This document shows, piece by piece, positions 18,634 through 28,342 of a DNA stretch of 64,000 nt (positions are counted from its first letter, which is position 1; the number at the start of each line of letters is the position of its first letter). The translations under genes were made by a program, and so were the position numbers. Source of the stretch: Geodermatophilus aquaeductus (GTDB lineage Bacteria; Actinomycetota; Actinomycetes; Mycobacteriales; Geodermatophilaceae); the NCBI RefSeq assembly GCF_900182545.1, contig NZ_FXTJ01000004.1, positions 372,001-436,000 on the forward strand. Reading direction: 5' to 3'. The notes under the pieces are model-generated. The model worked only from the letters and a program-made list of their open reading frames with translations, did no database searches and was not told the DNA's origin.

Positions 18634-19869
18634 GTGGCTGCCTGGCGCCGGAGCGGACCGACGTCCGTCCGCGGACTCGTGGCGGGTTCGGTGCGCCTGG
18701 TCCGCCGGCGCGGCCGCACCGCGGCGTTCCGCGCGCTGCGGATGACCGGGGCGACCGTGGCCGCCTTCCTCGTCGCACAGCTGGCCGGGCTCCACGAGCC
18801 CCCGCCGCTGATCGCGGCGCTCACCGCTCTGCTGGTCGTGCAGGCGACGCTCACCAGCACCCTGGTCAACGGTGTCCAGCGGGTGCTCAGCGTGGTGGCG
18901 GGTGTGGCCCTGGCGGTGGCCTTCGTCGCCGTCGTCGGCCTCACCTGGTGGAGCCTGGGGGCGCTGGTCGCCGCCGCCATCCTCGTGGGCCAGGTCCTCC
19001 GGCTGGGGCCGCACCTGGTGGAGGTGCCGATCAGCGCCATGCTGGTGCTCGGGGTGGGCGCCGTGGGCGCGGGGTCCGTCGGCGGCGACCGGGTCCTCGA
19101 GACGCTCATCGGCGCGGCCGTCGGGATGCTCGTCAACGTGCTGTTCCCGCCGGCCGTGCAGACCCGGCACGCGGTCCGGTCGGTCGAGCGGTTCGCCGGC
19201 GAGATCGCCGCGCTGCTCGACGACGCCGCGGCCACCCTCGTGGCCGGGCCGGTCACCCCGGAGCAGTCCACACGGTGGCTGCAGGACGCGCGGCGACTCA
19301 ACCGGCACGTCCCGCGGCTGGACCGGGCGCTCGCCCACGCCGAGGAGAGCCGCCGCCTCAACGTCCGGGCGCTGCGGTCCCCCTGGGGCACCGCCGGGGT
19401 GCGCACCGGCCTCGACGCCCTGGAGTACACGTCGGTGTCCGTGCGCACGCTGTTCCGCGCGATCGACGACGCCACCCGTGAGCGGACCGGGGTCCAGGAG
19501 GACGCCGACTACGCCGACACCGTCCGGCGCACCACGGCCAGCCTGCTCGCGCGGATGGGGAGCGTGGTCCGAGAGTTCGGCGGGGTCCTGACTGCCGAGC
19601 CCGGAGAGGCCCGGCGCACCGGGCAGGCGCGGCTGGCCGCGTCGCTCACGGCCATGGCCAGCGGTAGGGCGCTCGTGGCGGACCTCCTCATCGGCGACCC
19701 GCGCAGCAGGACGGGGCTGTGGGAGCTGAACTCCGCACTGCTCACCACCGTCGACCGCATGGTCGACGAGCTCGGTCCCGGGCCGTCGGTGGAGGCCCCG
19801 GCAGTCCTCGTCGAGGACCGGGCGCCGAGGTCGGCGCACCGGATGCGCCTGGGCCGCCGTCCGTCCTGA
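18634..19869 (+). CDS. FUSC/aromatic-acid-exporter-like membrane protein
   Basis: A 411-aa protein. Residues about 35-180 hold five to six hydrophobic segments (starting ATVAAFLVAQLAGLHEPPPL), followed by a long cytoplasmic helical domain, as in FUSC/ArAE_1 half-size exporters. GTG 18634 has GGAGG at 8 bp. Its role is probably export of small organic acids. It stands alone between the sugar porter and the convergent tautomerase gene. Confidence 0.82.
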   Translation: MAAWRRSGPTSVRGLVAGSVRLVRRRGRTAAFRALRMTGATVAAFLVAQLAGLHEPPPLIAALTALLVVQATLTSTLVNGVQRVLSVVAGVALAVAFVAVVGLTWWSLGALVAAAILVGQVLRLGPHLVEVPISAMLVLGVGAVGAGSVGGDRVLETLIGAAVGMLVNVLFPPAVQTRHAVRSVERFAGEIAALLDDAAATLVAGPVTPEQSTRWLQDARRLNRHVPRLDRALAHAEESRRLNVRALRSPWGTAGVRTGLDALEYTSVSVRTLFRAIDDATRERTGVQEDADYADTVRRTTASLLARMGSVVREFGGVLTAEPGEARRTGQARLAASLTAMASGRALVADLLIGDPRSRTGLWELNSALLTTVDRMVDELGPGPSVEAPAVLVEDRAPRSAHRMRLGRRPS

Positions 19870-19963
19870 CGCCGCGGGGTCGCGGTCGGCGAGGACCGGG
19901 GTCCGTGGGTGCACGTCTTCCCTCCTATCGGACGCGAGCGGTACGGGTCCCGGGGGACCCGGG

Positions 19964-20356
19964 TCAGAGGTCGCCGTCGAGGAACTGGGCCCGGCCGAGT
20001 CCGAAGGACCAGTCCGCCCGGGTGTTGCCGACGACGGAGACGACGAGGTCGCCGGGCGCCAGGGCCGTGACCTCGCCCAGCCGCCGGCACAGTCCCGCGT
20101 AGAGGGCGCGCTTCTGCTCGTCGGAGCGCCCCTGCTGGACGACCTGGAGCACGACCAGGTCGTCGCTGCGCTCGATGCCCAGCCCGGTGTCCTCGCAGAT
20201 CAGGTGCCCGGGCCGGTGCTCGGTGATCACCTGGTAGCGGTCCCGGGGTGGAGCGGCGAAGACGTCGAGCAGGACCTCCTGGACCGTGTCGGCCAGCAGT
20301 CGGAGCTCCTCGGGACTGCGCCGTCCCTCGACGACGTCGATGCGGACCAAAGGCAC
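19964..20356 (-). CDS. tautomerase-superfamily protein
   Basis: A 130-aa protein of the Tautomerase_2 type. After Met removal the expected catalytic Pro1 begins PLVRIDVVEGRR, and the C-terminal half repeats the beta-alpha-beta unit (LVVLQVVQQGRSDEQKRAL). Members carry out enol-keto tautomerisation or dehalogenation. A copy of the inositol-operon operator sits 54 bp before its ATG, so it is probably induced together with inositol catabolism, for example to handle a keto intermediate. Confidence 0.85.
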   Translation of the reverse strand: MPLVRIDVVEGRRSPEELRLLADTVQEVLLDVFAAPPRDRYQVITEHRPGHLICEDTGLGIERSDDLVVLQVVQQGRSDEQKRALYAGLCRRLGEVTALAPGDLVVSVVGNTRADWSFGLGRAQFLDGDL

Positions 20357-20409
20357 GGGGGCCTCCCTCGGCGTGGTGTCGCCGGCGTGACGCCGACCAC
20401 ATGGCCGAG

Positions 20410-20431
20410 GACTATGTCAGGACATTAGGAC
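20410..20431 (-). promoter_or_regulatory. GntR (IolR-like) operator before tautomerase gene
   Basis: Read on the minus strand, this 22-bp site matches the site at 21409-21430 in 20 of 22 positions, with the shared palindromic core TGTCCTGACA. It lies 54 bp upstream of the tautomerase start. The core fits the C. glutamicum IolR consensus KGWCHTRACA as I recall it. Confidence 0.75.
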
Positions 20432-20547
20432 TTTGTGAAGAGCCGTGACGGAACGCCCAGGCAGCAGCGGTCCCGGCCACCCGGGCGCCCCGGACAGGGG
20501 GGTTGGCGGGCCTGGAGGGGCAGGACGGCGACGAGGGGCTCGGCGCG

Positions 20548-21285
20548 TCAGCGACCGACGAGCGTCGTCTCGAAGTCGTAGCGGGAGGCGCGGTAGACGT
20601 GCCGGCCGTGCTCCACGGGGGCGCCCTTGTCGTCGAACGCCGTGCGCTGCATCGTCAGGAGCGCCGAGCGCGGGCTCTCGTCGAGCAGGCGCGCCTCGTC
20701 GGCGCGGGCCAGCCGCGCCCCGATCCGCTGGTGCGCCACACGCAGGTGGACGCCCTGGCTGCGCAGGTACTGGTAGAGCCCGCGCTCGGTGAGCTGGTCG
20801 AGCGTCGGCTCGAACCGCCCGGGCAGGTAGTTGGTCAGGATGGCCAGCGGCTCGCCCCGGGTGCGGCGCAGTCGCCGGAGGGCGACGACCTCCTCCCCCG
20901 CGGGGACGTCCAGCTCCAGCGCGACGTCGGCGGCCGCCGGGATCCGCTCGAGGGAGAGGACCTCCGTCGACGGCGCCTCGCCGCCGCGCGCGAGGTCGTC
21001 GTAGAGGCTGGTCAGCTCGACCGACCGTCGGACGTGGGGCTGGATGACCTGGGTCCCCACACCGCGCTTGCGCACGAGCAGGCCCTTGTCGACGAGCTCC
21101 TGGACGGCGCGGCGGACCGTGGGGCGGGACAGACCGTAGTGCTGGGCGAGGAGCAGCTCGTTCTCGAGCTTCGACCCGGCGGGCAGGGTGCCGTCGGCGA
21201 TGGCCCGCTCCATGGCCTGCGAGAGCTGGAAGTACAGCGGGGTCGGGCTGGAGCGGTCGATGTCGAAGGCCGGCGTGACGGCCAC
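20548..21285 (-). CDS. GntR/HutC-family regulator of inositol genes (IolR-like)
   Basis: A 245-aa regulator. The winged helix (about 10-75, LLLAQHYGLSRPTVRRAVQE) is followed by a UTRA effector domain (about 90-240, EVVALRRLRRTRGEPLAILT). GTG 21285-21283 with AGGAGG 5 bp upstream is preferred to an ATG 57 bp earlier. It is divergent from iolC, with an operator between them and a second operator upstream of the tautomerase gene. It most likely represses the iol operon until an inositol intermediate binds. Confidence 0.9.
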   Translation of the reverse strand: MAVTPAFDIDRSSPTPLYFQLSQAMERAIADGTLPAGSKLENELLLAQHYGLSRPTVRRAVQELVDKGLLVRKRGVGTQVIQPHVRRSVELTSLYDDLARGGEAPSTEVLSLERIPAAADVALELDVPAGEEVVALRRLRRTRGEPLAILTNYLPGRFEPTLDQLTERGLYQYLRSQGVHLRVAHQRIGARLARADEARLLDESPRSALLTMQRTAFDDKGAPVEHGRHVYRASRYDFETTLVGR

Positions 21286-21408
21286 CTGGTCCTCCTCGTC
21301 CGGGCCCGGCGCGACGCCGCCCAGCGGCGGCGCCACCGGCATCCTCGCACCCGGCGGCCCGGTCCGGCCTCACCACGTCGGGGCATCAACACGTCCCGAC
21401 GTGCTGCT

Positions 21409-21430
21409 GTCCTTATGTCCTGACAAAGTC
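21409..21430 (+). promoter_or_regulatory. GntR (IolR-like) operator before iolC
   Basis: This is the second copy of the 22-bp site, core TGTCCTGACA, 72 bp before the iolC start and 124 bp before the gntR start. An additional small dyad, ACGTCCCGACGT, lies at 21391-21402. Confidence 0.75.
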
Positions 21431-21501
21431 TTGACGCCGCCGTGTGCCGTGGCGCACAGTCTGCAGGCACCGCAGGACGACGCACAGGGACGGAGCGCAC
21501 C

Positions 21502-22476
21502 GTGCAGAACGCACCTGACGTGGTGGCCATGGGCCGCAGCGGGGTCGACCTCTACCCGCTGCAGGTCGGCGTCGGTCTCGAGGACGTCACCACCTTCGGC
21601 AAGTTCCTCGGTGGCAGCGCGGCCAACGTCGCCGTGGCCGCCGCGCGGATGGGCCACTCCCCCGCCCTGGTCACCGGGGTGGGCGACGACCCCTTCGGCC
21701 GCTTCGTCCGCCGGGCGCTGCGCGACCTGGGGGTCGACGACCGCTTCGTCGTCGTGGACCGCGAGCACCTGACGCCGGTGACGTTCTGCGAGATCTTCCC
21801 GCCCGACGACTTCCCCATCTGGTTCTACCGCCGGCCCAGCGCGCCGGACCTGCAGGTCCGGCCCGAGGACCTCGACCTCGACGCCATCCGCGGCGCGCAG
21901 CTGTTCTGGGCCACGGTCACCGGGCTGTCCGAGGAGCCCAGCCGCTCGGCGCACCACGCCGCCTGGCAGGCACGCGGCCGGCGCCGGCACACGGTGCTCG
22001 ACCTCGACTACCGGCCGGTGTTCTGGTCCTCGCCGCAGGAGGCCTCGGCCCAGGTCCGGGCCGCCCTCCCGCACGTCACGGTCGCCGTCGGCAACCGGGA
22101 GGAGTGCGAGATCGCCGTCGGGGAGACCGAACCCGACCGGGCCGCCGACGCCCTGCTCGAGGCCGGCGTGGAGCTGGCCGTCGTCAAGCAGGGCCCGCGG
22201 GGCGTCCTGGGCAAGACACGCAGCGAACGCGTCGTCGTCCCCCCGACGCCGGTCGACGTGGTCAACGGCCTGGGCGCCGGCGACGCGTTCGGCGGCTCGC
22301 TGGTCCACGGCCTGCTCACCGGCCTGCCGCTGGAGCAGGTGCTCCGCAACGCCAACGCGGCCGGGGCGATCGTCGCCTCCCGTCTCGAGTGCTCCACCGC
22401 GATGCCGACGGCCGACGAGGTCGAGGCCCACGTCGCCGTCCACCCCGCCCCTCGCCTGGAGGACACCCGTGTCTGA
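21502..22476 (+). CDS. iolC: 5-dehydro-2-deoxygluconokinase
   Basis: A 324-aa PfkB-family kinase that phosphorylates 5-dehydro-2-deoxy-D-gluconate in inositol breakdown. The N-terminal PfkB signature (FGKFLGGSAANVAVAA) and the C-terminal anion-hole and catalytic Asp motif (NGLGAGDAFGGS, about 254-265) are intact. GTG 21502 with GGAG upstream was chosen, because the 20 preceding in-frame codons have no family similarity. It is the first gene of the operon and its end overlaps the aldolase start by 8 bp. Confidence 0.92.
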   Translation: MQNAPDVVAMGRSGVDLYPLQVGVGLEDVTTFGKFLGGSAANVAVAAARMGHSPALVTGVGDDPFGRFVRRALRDLGVDDRFVVVDREHLTPVTFCEIFPPDDFPIWFYRRPSAPDLQVRPEDLDLDAIRGAQLFWATVTGLSEEPSRSAHHAAWQARGRRRHTVLDLDYRPVFWSSPQEASAQVRAALPHVTVAVGNREECEIAVGETEPDRAADALLEAGVELAVVKQGPRGVLGKTRSERVVVPPTPVDVVNGLGAGDAFGGSLVHGLLTGLPLEQVLRNANAAGAIVASRLECSTAMPTADEVEAHVAVHPAPRLEDTRV

Positions 22477-23392
22477 CACCGCTCTCGACCTGCCCGACAT
22501 CGCGACGGGCACGCCGGTGTGCGCCACCTACGCCGAGGTCACCGAGCTGCGCAGCCGGCACCCCGAGGCCATCGCGCAGGCACTGGCCACCCGGCGGCGA
22601 CGTCCGTCGTTCCTCCCCGAGGACGGCCGCCTGATGCTGGTCGCCGCCGACCACCCGGCGCGCGGCGCGCTGGCCGCGCAGGGCCGGGCGACGGCGATGA
22701 ACAGTCGCACCGACATGCTCGACCGGCTGCGCACCGCGCTGGCCCGGCCCGGGGTCGACGGCCTGCTGGCCACCGCCGACATCGCCGAGGACCTGCTGCT
22801 GCTCGGCGCGCTGGAGGACAAGGTCGTCGTCGCCTCGATGAACCGCGGCGGCCTGGCCGGCTCGGTCTTCGAGATGGACGACCGGATGACCGCCTACGAC
22901 GTGCAGGGCGTCGTGGAGGCCCGCTTCGACGCCGCCAAGATGCTCAACCGCTTCGACCTCGACGATCCCGGCACCGTGGTGTCGATGGAGGCGGCCGGCC
23001 GGGCCGTGACGGACCTCGCCCGCGCCGGGGTGATCGCCATGCTCGAGCCCTTCCTGTCCCGCCGCGCGGACGGCCGGGTGGTCAACGACCTGTCCCCCGA
23101 CGCGGTCGTCAAGAGCGTGCACATCGCCCAGGGCCTGGGCGCCACCTCGGCCTACACCTGGCTCAAGCTCCCGGTGGTCGACGAGATGGAGCGCGTCATG
23201 GACGCGACCACGCTGCCCACCCTGCTGCTCGGCGGCGACCCGTCGCGGCGGCCGGAGGAGACCTACGCGCAGTGGCGCGACGCCCTGACGCTGCCGTCCG
23301 TGCGCGGCCTGGTGGTCGGCCGGACGCTGCTCTACCCCCCCGACGACGACGTCACCGCCGCGGTGGACACCGCGGTCTCCCTCGTCCACTAG
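22469..23392 (+). CDS. TIM-barrel aldolase (Cgl0159-type)
   Basis: A 307-aa (beta/alpha)8 protein of the actinobacterial Cgl0159 family, often annotated as a deoxyribose-phosphate aldolase relative. Conserved blocks include LMLVAADHPARGALA, VVASMNRGGLAGSVFEMDDR and YTWLKLPVV (a lysine in the Schiff-base position). In actinobacterial iol clusters this gene occupies the place of iolJ, so it probably splits 6-phospho-5-dehydro-2-deoxygluconate into DHAP and malonic semialdehyde. GTG start with GGAGG 6 bp upstream. Confidence 0.85.
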   Translation: MSDTALDLPDIATGTPVCATYAEVTELRSRHPEAIAQALATRRRRPSFLPEDGRLMLVAADHPARGALAAQGRATAMNSRTDMLDRLRTALARPGVDGLLATADIAEDLLLLGALEDKVVVASMNRGGLAGSVFEMDDRMTAYDVQGVVEARFDAAKMLNRFDLDDPGTVVSMEAAGRAVTDLARAGVIAMLEPFLSRRADGRVVNDLSPDAVVKSVHIAQGLGATSAYTWLKLPVVDEMERVMDATTLPTLLLGGDPSRRPEETYAQWRDALTLPSVRGLVVGRTLLYPPDDDVTAAVDTAVSLVH

Positions 23393-23417
23393 AGGACCGA
23401 CCTGCCCGGGAGCAGTC

Positions 23418-24329
23418 ATGACCGCGACCACCCACGCGCTGCACCTGCCCGCCGGCAGCGCCGCCACCGGGGACTACGCCCTCGAGGTCACCCCCGAGTC
23501 GGCCGGCTGGGGCTCCTCCGGCCTGCGCGTCCTCGACCTGGCTCCCGGCGGCACGCACGTCCTCGGCACCGGGGAGGACGAGGTCGTCGTCGTCCCGCTG
23601 TCCGGCGCCCTGTCGGTCGCCTGCGACGGGGAGGTCCTCGAGCTCACCGGCAGGCCGCACGTCTTCGCGGGCCCCACCGACTTCGCCTACCTGCCGCGGG
23701 AGGCCACCGCGGAGCTCTCCAGCGACGCCGGCGGCCGGTTCGCCCTCTGCAGCGCCCGGGCCGGCCGGCGGCTGCCGGTCCGGTACGGCCCCGCAGCCGA
23801 CGTGCCCGTCGAGCTGCGCGGGACCGGCTCCTGCAGCCGGCAGGTCAACAACTTCGCCACCGCCGGCGTCTTCGAGGCCGACTCGATCATCGCCTGCGAG
23901 GTGATCACCCCCGGTGGCAACTGGTCGAGCTATCCGCCGCACAAGCACGACGCGACCTCCGAGGTGGAGAGCGAGCTCGAGGAGATCTACTACTTCGAGG
24001 TCGCGCCGGGCCCGCAGGGCCAGCCCGGCCTGGCCTACCACCGGGTCTACGGCACCCCCGAGCGGCCGATCGACGTGCTCGCCGAGGTGCGCGACCGCGA
24101 CGTCGTCCTGGTCCCCCACGGCTGGCACGGCCCGTCGATCGCCACCCCCGGGCACGACCTCTACTACCTCAACGTCATGGCCGGCCCCGGCCCGGAGCGC
24201 GCCTGGCGCATCGTCGACGACCCTGCGCACGCCTGGGTCCGCGACTCCTGGGCGCACGAGGACGTCGACCCGCGCCTGCCCCTGCACGCCCCCGCCCGAC
24301 TCCCCCAGAACGGAGCGACCCGACCGTGA
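23418..24329 (+). CDS. iolB: 5-deoxy-glucuronate isomerase
   Basis: A 303-aa bicupin isomerase converting 5-deoxy-glucuronate to 5-dehydro-2-deoxygluconate. The metal-site region (SYPPHKHD ... EEIYYFE) and a later conserved His (VLVPHGWHGP) are clear, as is YYLNVMAGP near the end. Length is normal for the family. It starts 25 bp after the aldolase gene and overlaps iolD by 4 bp. Confidence 0.93.
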   Translation: MTATTHALHLPAGSAATGDYALEVTPESAGWGSSGLRVLDLAPGGTHVLGTGEDEVVVVPLSGALSVACDGEVLELTGRPHVFAGPTDFAYLPREATAELSSDAGGRFALCSARAGRRLPVRYGPAADVPVELRGTGSCSRQVNNFATAGVFEADSIIACEVITPGGNWSSYPPHKHDATSEVESELEEIYYFEVAPGPQGQPGLAYHRVYGTPERPIDVLAEVRDRDVVLVPHGWHGPSIATPGHDLYYLNVMAGPGPERAWRIVDDPAHAWVRDSWAHEDVDPRLPLHAPARLPQNGATRP

Positions 24330-26275
24330 GCGCGCCGACCCACCCCCCGGTCCGGACCGACACCGTCCGGCTGACCGTCTCCCAGGCCGTCGTCCGCTTC
24401 CTGGCCCGGCAGCACACCGAGCGCGACGGCGTCCGGCAGCGGCTGTTCGCCGGCTGCCTGGGCATCTTCGGTCACGGCAACGTGGCCGGCCTCGGCCAGG
24501 CACTGCTGCAGGCCGAGATCGACGAGCCCGGCGCACTGCCCTACGTGCTCGGCCGCAACGAGCAGGCCATGGTGCACACCGCCGTGGCCTACGCCCGGGC
24601 GAAGGACCGGCTGCAGACCTGGGCGCTGTCCACCAGCGTCGGGCCCGGCTCGACCAACATGCTGACCGGTGCCGCGCTCGCGACGATCAACCGGCTGCCG
24701 GTGCTGCTGCTGCCGGCGGACACCTTCGCCACCCGGGCGGCCGGGTCGCTGCTGCAGGAGCTGGAACTGCCCGCGTCCGGCGACGTGACCGTCAACGACG
24801 CCTTCCGCCCGGTGTCGCGGTACTTCGACCGCATCTGGCGGCCTGAGCAGCTGCCCGGTGCCCTGCTGTCCGCGATGCGGGTGCTCACCGACCCGGCCGA
24901 GACCGGCGCGGTCACGCTGTGCTTCCCGCAGGACGTGCAGGCCGAGGCCTTCGACTGGCCGGTCGAGCTGTTCGCCGAGCGCACCTGGCACGTGGGCCGC
25001 CCGCTGCCCGAACCGGCCGCGCTGGCCCGCGCGGTGGAGGTCATCCGCTCGGCCCGCCGGCCGCTCGTCGTCGCCGGCGGGGGCGTCATCTACGCGCACG
25101 CCACCGAGGCCCTCGACGCGTTCGCCACCGCCACCGGCATCCCGGTCGCGCAGACCCAGGCCGGCAAGGGCGCGCTGCCCTTCGACCACCCGCGGTCGGT
25201 GGGCGCCATCGGCTCCACCGGGACGACGGCGGCCAACGCCCTGGCCCGCGACGCCGACGTCGTCATCGGCATCGGCACCCGCTACCAGGACTTCACCACC
25301 GCCTCCCGCACCGCGTTCAGCGACCCGGCCGTGCGCTTCGTCAACGTCAACGTGGCCTCGCCCGACGTGGTGAAGCACGCCGGCGTCGCGGTGCAGGCCG
25401 ACGCCCGCGAGGCGCTCACCGCGCTCACCGCGGCGCTGGCCGGCTGGTCGGCCGACGACGCACACCTGTCGCGCACCGCCGAGCTCGCCGCGGCGTGGGA
25501 GGCGACCGTCGAGGCCGCCTACCACCCGGAGGTGCCCAGCGCGGGCGAGGGCGGCCGGCTCACCCAGAACGAGGTCATCGGCCTGGTCAACGAGGTCTCG
25601 GCACCCCGGGACGTCGTCGTCTGCGCGGCCGGGTCGATGCCCGGGGACCTGCACAAGATGTGGCGGGTCCGCGATCCGAAGGGCTACCACGTCGAGTACG
25701 GCTACTCGTGCATGGGCTACGAGATCCCCGGCGGCCTGGGCATCGCGATGGCCGATCCCGACCGCGACGTCTTCGTCATGATCGGCGACGGCTCCTACCT
25801 GATGATGCCGACCGAGCTGGTCACCGCCGTCCAGGAGAACGTCAAGATCATCGTCGTCCTGGTGCAGAACCACGGCTTCGCCTCGATCGGTGCGCTGTCG
25901 GAGCAGCTGGGCTCCCAGCGGTTCGGCACCCGCTACCGGTCCCGCGCGGGCAACGGCCGCCTCGAGGGGGACGTGCTCCCGGTCGACCTCGCCGCCAACG
26001 CCGCCAGCCTCGGCGTCGACGTCCTCACCGCCCAGGACGGCCCGGGCCTGGAGGCGGCGCTGCGCAAGGCCAAGGCCAGTGACCGCACCACCGTCGTCCA
26101 CGTCGAGACCGATCCGCTCGTCGACGCCCCCTCCAGCGAGTCCTGGTGGGACGTGCCGGTCAGCGAGGTGTCCACCCTCCCGAGCACCCAGGACGCCCGC
26201 GTGGTCTACGAGCAGTGGAAGGCGCGCCAGCACCCCTACCTGACCCCGTCCGAGCGCGGCAGCGCGCGGTCCTGA
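24326..26275 (+). CDS. iolD: 3D-(3,5/4)-trihydroxycyclohexane-1,2-dione hydrolase
   Basis: A 649-aa thiamine diphosphate enzyme that opens the ring of the inosose dehydration product. The N-terminal catalytic Glu (LGRNEQAMVHTAVAYA), the central domain (IGIGTRYQDFTTASRTAF) and the C-terminal ThDP/Mg site (IGDGSYLMMPTEL ... QNHGFASIG) are in the right order. GTG 24326 lies in the iolB stop region, giving translational coupling. Confidence 0.94.
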   Translation: MSAPTHPPVRTDTVRLTVSQAVVRFLARQHTERDGVRQRLFAGCLGIFGHGNVAGLGQALLQAEIDEPGALPYVLGRNEQAMVHTAVAYARAKDRLQTWALSTSVGPGSTNMLTGAALATINRLPVLLLPADTFATRAAGSLLQELELPASGDVTVNDAFRPVSRYFDRIWRPEQLPGALLSAMRVLTDPAETGAVTLCFPQDVQAEAFDWPVELFAERTWHVGRPLPEPAALARAVEVIRSARRPLVVAGGGVIYAHATEALDAFATATGIPVAQTQAGKGALPFDHPRSVGAIGSTGTTAANALARDADVVIGIGTRYQDFTTASRTAFSDPAVRFVNVNVASPDVVKHAGVAVQADAREALTALTAALAGWSADDAHLSRTAELAAAWEATVEAAYHPEVPSAGEGGRLTQNEVIGLVNEVSAPRDVVVCAAGSMPGDLHKMWRVRDPKGYHVEYGYSCMGYEIPGGLGIAMADPDRDVFVMIGDGSYLMMPTELVTAVQENVKIIVVLVQNHGFASIGALSEQLGSQRFGTRYRSRAGNGRLEGDVLPVDLAANAASLGVDVLTAQDGPGLEAALRKAKASDRTTVVHVETDPLVDAPSSESWWDVPVSEVSTLPSTQDARVVYEQWKARQHPYLTPSERGSARS

Positions 26276-26300
26276 GCACCGTCCCCGAGGAGAGGAAGAC

Positions 26301-27278
26301 ATGAGCGTGCAGCAGTCGACCGGCCCGCAGTCGACCGGTACGGCCCGCATCCGGGTCGGGTCGGCCCCCGACTCGTGGGGCGTGTGGTTCCCCGACGACC
26401 CCGAGCAGGTCCCCTGGCAGCGCTTCCTCGACGAGGTCAGCGCCGCCGGCTACGAGTGGATCGAGCTGGGTCCCCACGGCTACCTGCCCACCGACCCCGC
26501 CCGGCTGGGCGACGAGCTGGCCGCCCGCGGGCTGCGCGTCTCGGCGGGGACGGTGTTCGAGCACCTGCACCGCCCCGACTCGTGGGACGACGTGTGGCGG
26601 CAGGTCGGGGACGTCGCCACGCTCACCGCCGCGATGGGCGGCACCCACGTGGTGGTCATCCCCGACGTCTGGCGCGACCACAAGACCGGCGAGGCCATCG
26701 AGCCCCGCGACCTGCCGGAGGAGGGGTGGACGCGCCTGGCCTCCGGGATGGACCGGCTCGGCCGGGCCGTGCAGGAGGAGTACGGCCTCGACATCGCCTT
26801 CCACCCGCACGCCGACAGCCACGTCGGCCGCCAGCACGAGATCGAGCGCTTCCTCGCCGAGACCGACCCGCGCTACGTCCCGCTGTGCCTCGACACCGGG
26901 CACGTCAGCTACTACGGCGGCGACAACCTCGACCTCATCCGCCGCTTCCCCGAGCGGATCGGCTACCTGCACCTCAAGCAGGTCGACCCGGCCGTGATCG
27001 AGCGGGTGCACGCCGAGGACATCCCCTTCCCGCAGGCCGTGCAGCTCGGCGCCATGATCGAGCCGCCCGCCGGCGTGCCGGACCTGCCGCCGCTGCTGGC
27101 GGAGGTCGAGCGGCTCGGACTCGACGTGTTCGCCATCGTCGAGCACGACCTCTACCCCTGCCCGCCCGACGTGCCCCTCCCCATCGCCCAGCGCACCCAC
27201 CGGCTCATCGGCTCCTGCGGGCTGCGCTCCCTCGAGATCGGCCGTCCCCGCACGACCGTCGCGGAGGGACGGGCATGA
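26301..27278 (+). CDS. iolE: myo-inosose-2 dehydratase
   Basis: A 325-aa xylose-isomerase-like TIM barrel that dehydrates 2-keto-myo-inositol. Markers are the opening [17 protein letters not shown], the metal-binding region ([12 protein letters not shown] ... [12 protein letters not shown]) and [12 protein letters not shown] 26301 follows GAGGAGAGG. It ends in an ATGA overlap with iolG. Confidence 0.93.
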   Translation: MSVQQSTGPQSTGTARIRVGSAPDSWGVWFPDDPEQVPWQRFLDEVSAAGYEWIELGPHGYLPTDPARLGDELAARGLRVSAGTVFEHLHRPDSWDDVWRQVGDVATLTAAMGGTHVVVIPDVWRDHKTGEAIEPRDLPEEGWTRLASGMDRLGRAVQEEYGLDIAFHPHADSHVGRQHEIERFLAETDPRYVPLCLDTGHVSYYGGDNLDLIRRFPERIGYLHLKQVDPAVIERVHAEDIPFPQAVQLGAMIEPPAGVPDLPPLLAEVERLGLDVFAIVEHDLYPCPPDVPLPIAQRTHRLIGSCGLRSLEIGRPRTTVAEGRA

Positions 27279-28342
27279 CCGCCACCGATGCACCGCCCCT
27301 CGTCCCGGCGGCCGAGCCGGGCACCGCGGACCTGCGCGTCGCCGTCCTCGGCGTCGGGCTGATGGGCGCCGACCACGTCGCCCGGCTGCACCGCCGGGTC
27401 TCCGGCGCCCGCGTGGCCGCCGTCAGCGACGCGGCCACCGACCGGGCCGACCAGGTCGCCGCCGAGGTCCCCGGGTGCCGCGTGGTCCCCGACCCGCTGG
27501 CCGCCGTCGCCGACCCCGAGATCGACGCGGTCGTCGTCGCCAGCCCGGGCCGGTTCCACGAGGAGCAGGTGCTCGCCTGCATCGATCGCGGCATCCCGGT
27601 GCTCTGCGAGAAGCCGCTGACCCTGGAGGCCGCGAGCTCGCTGGCCGTCGTCCGCGCCGAGGACGCGTATGCCGCCCGTACCGGGGGGCGGCTGGTCCAG
27701 GTGGGGTTCATGCGCCGCTTCGACCCCGAGTACGCCCAGCTGCGGGAGTTGATCGCCTCCGGCGGGATCGGCGAGCCGCTGGTCGTGCACTGCGCGCACC
27801 GCAACCCCGCGGTGCCGCCGGGCGTCACGACCGAGTCGGTGGTCAACGACTCCGTGGTCCACGAGGTCGACGTCGCGCGGTTCCTCCTCGGCGAGGAGAT
27901 CGCGGCGGTCACCGTCCTGCGGCCCCGGTCGACGCGCCACGCGGCCGAGGAGCTGTCGGACCCGCTGCTGGTCCTCCTCGAGACGACCGGCGGCCGGGTG
28001 GTCGACGTCGAGGTCTTCGTGAGCACCGGCCTGGCCTACGAGGTGCGCACCGAGGTCGTCGGCGAGGACGGCAGCGCGATGATCGGGATCCCCCAGGGGC
28101 TGGTCCGGCAGTCCGCCGGCCCGGGCGGCGCCGTCCGCGGCACCACCGTTCCCGCGGGCTTCCGCGAGCGCTTCGCCACGGCCTACGACCTGGAGCTGCA
28201 GCGCTGGGTGGACGCGGCCCGCCGCGGCACCGTCGACGGCCCCGGCGCCTGGGACGGCTACGCCGCCCAGGCCGTGTGCGCCGCCGGCGTGGAGGCCCTG
28301 CTGTGCGGCCGTCGCACCGAGGTCCGGATGGAGCAGCGGTGA
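27275..28342 (+). CDS. iolG: inositol 2-dehydrogenase
   Basis: A 355-aa Gfo/Idh/MocA oxidoreductase, the NAD-dependent first enzyme of inositol catabolism. The Rossmann motif ([18 protein letters not shown]), the EKPLTLEA motif and the catalytic Asp/His segment ([16 protein letters not shown]) are present. A leader of about 20 residues precedes the fold. It overlaps iolE upstream and the isomerase gene downstream by 4 bp each. Confidence 0.92.
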   Translation: MTATDAPPLVPAAEPGTADLRVAVLGVGLMGADHVARLHRRVSGARVAAVSDAATDRADQVAAEVPGCRVVPDPLAAVADPEIDAVVVASPGRFHEEQVLACIDRGIPVLCEKPLTLEAASSLAVVRAEDAYAARTGGRLVQVGFMRRFDPEYAQLRELIASGGIGEPLVVHCAHRNPAVPPGVTTESVVNDSVVHEVDVARFLLGEEIAAVTVLRPRSTRHAAEELSDPLLVLLETTGGRVVDVEVFVSTGLAYEVRTEVVGEDGSAMIGIPQGLVRQSAGPGGAVRGTTVPAGFRERFATAYDLELQRWVDAARRGTVDGPGAWDGYAAQAVCAAGVEALLCGRRTEVRMEQR

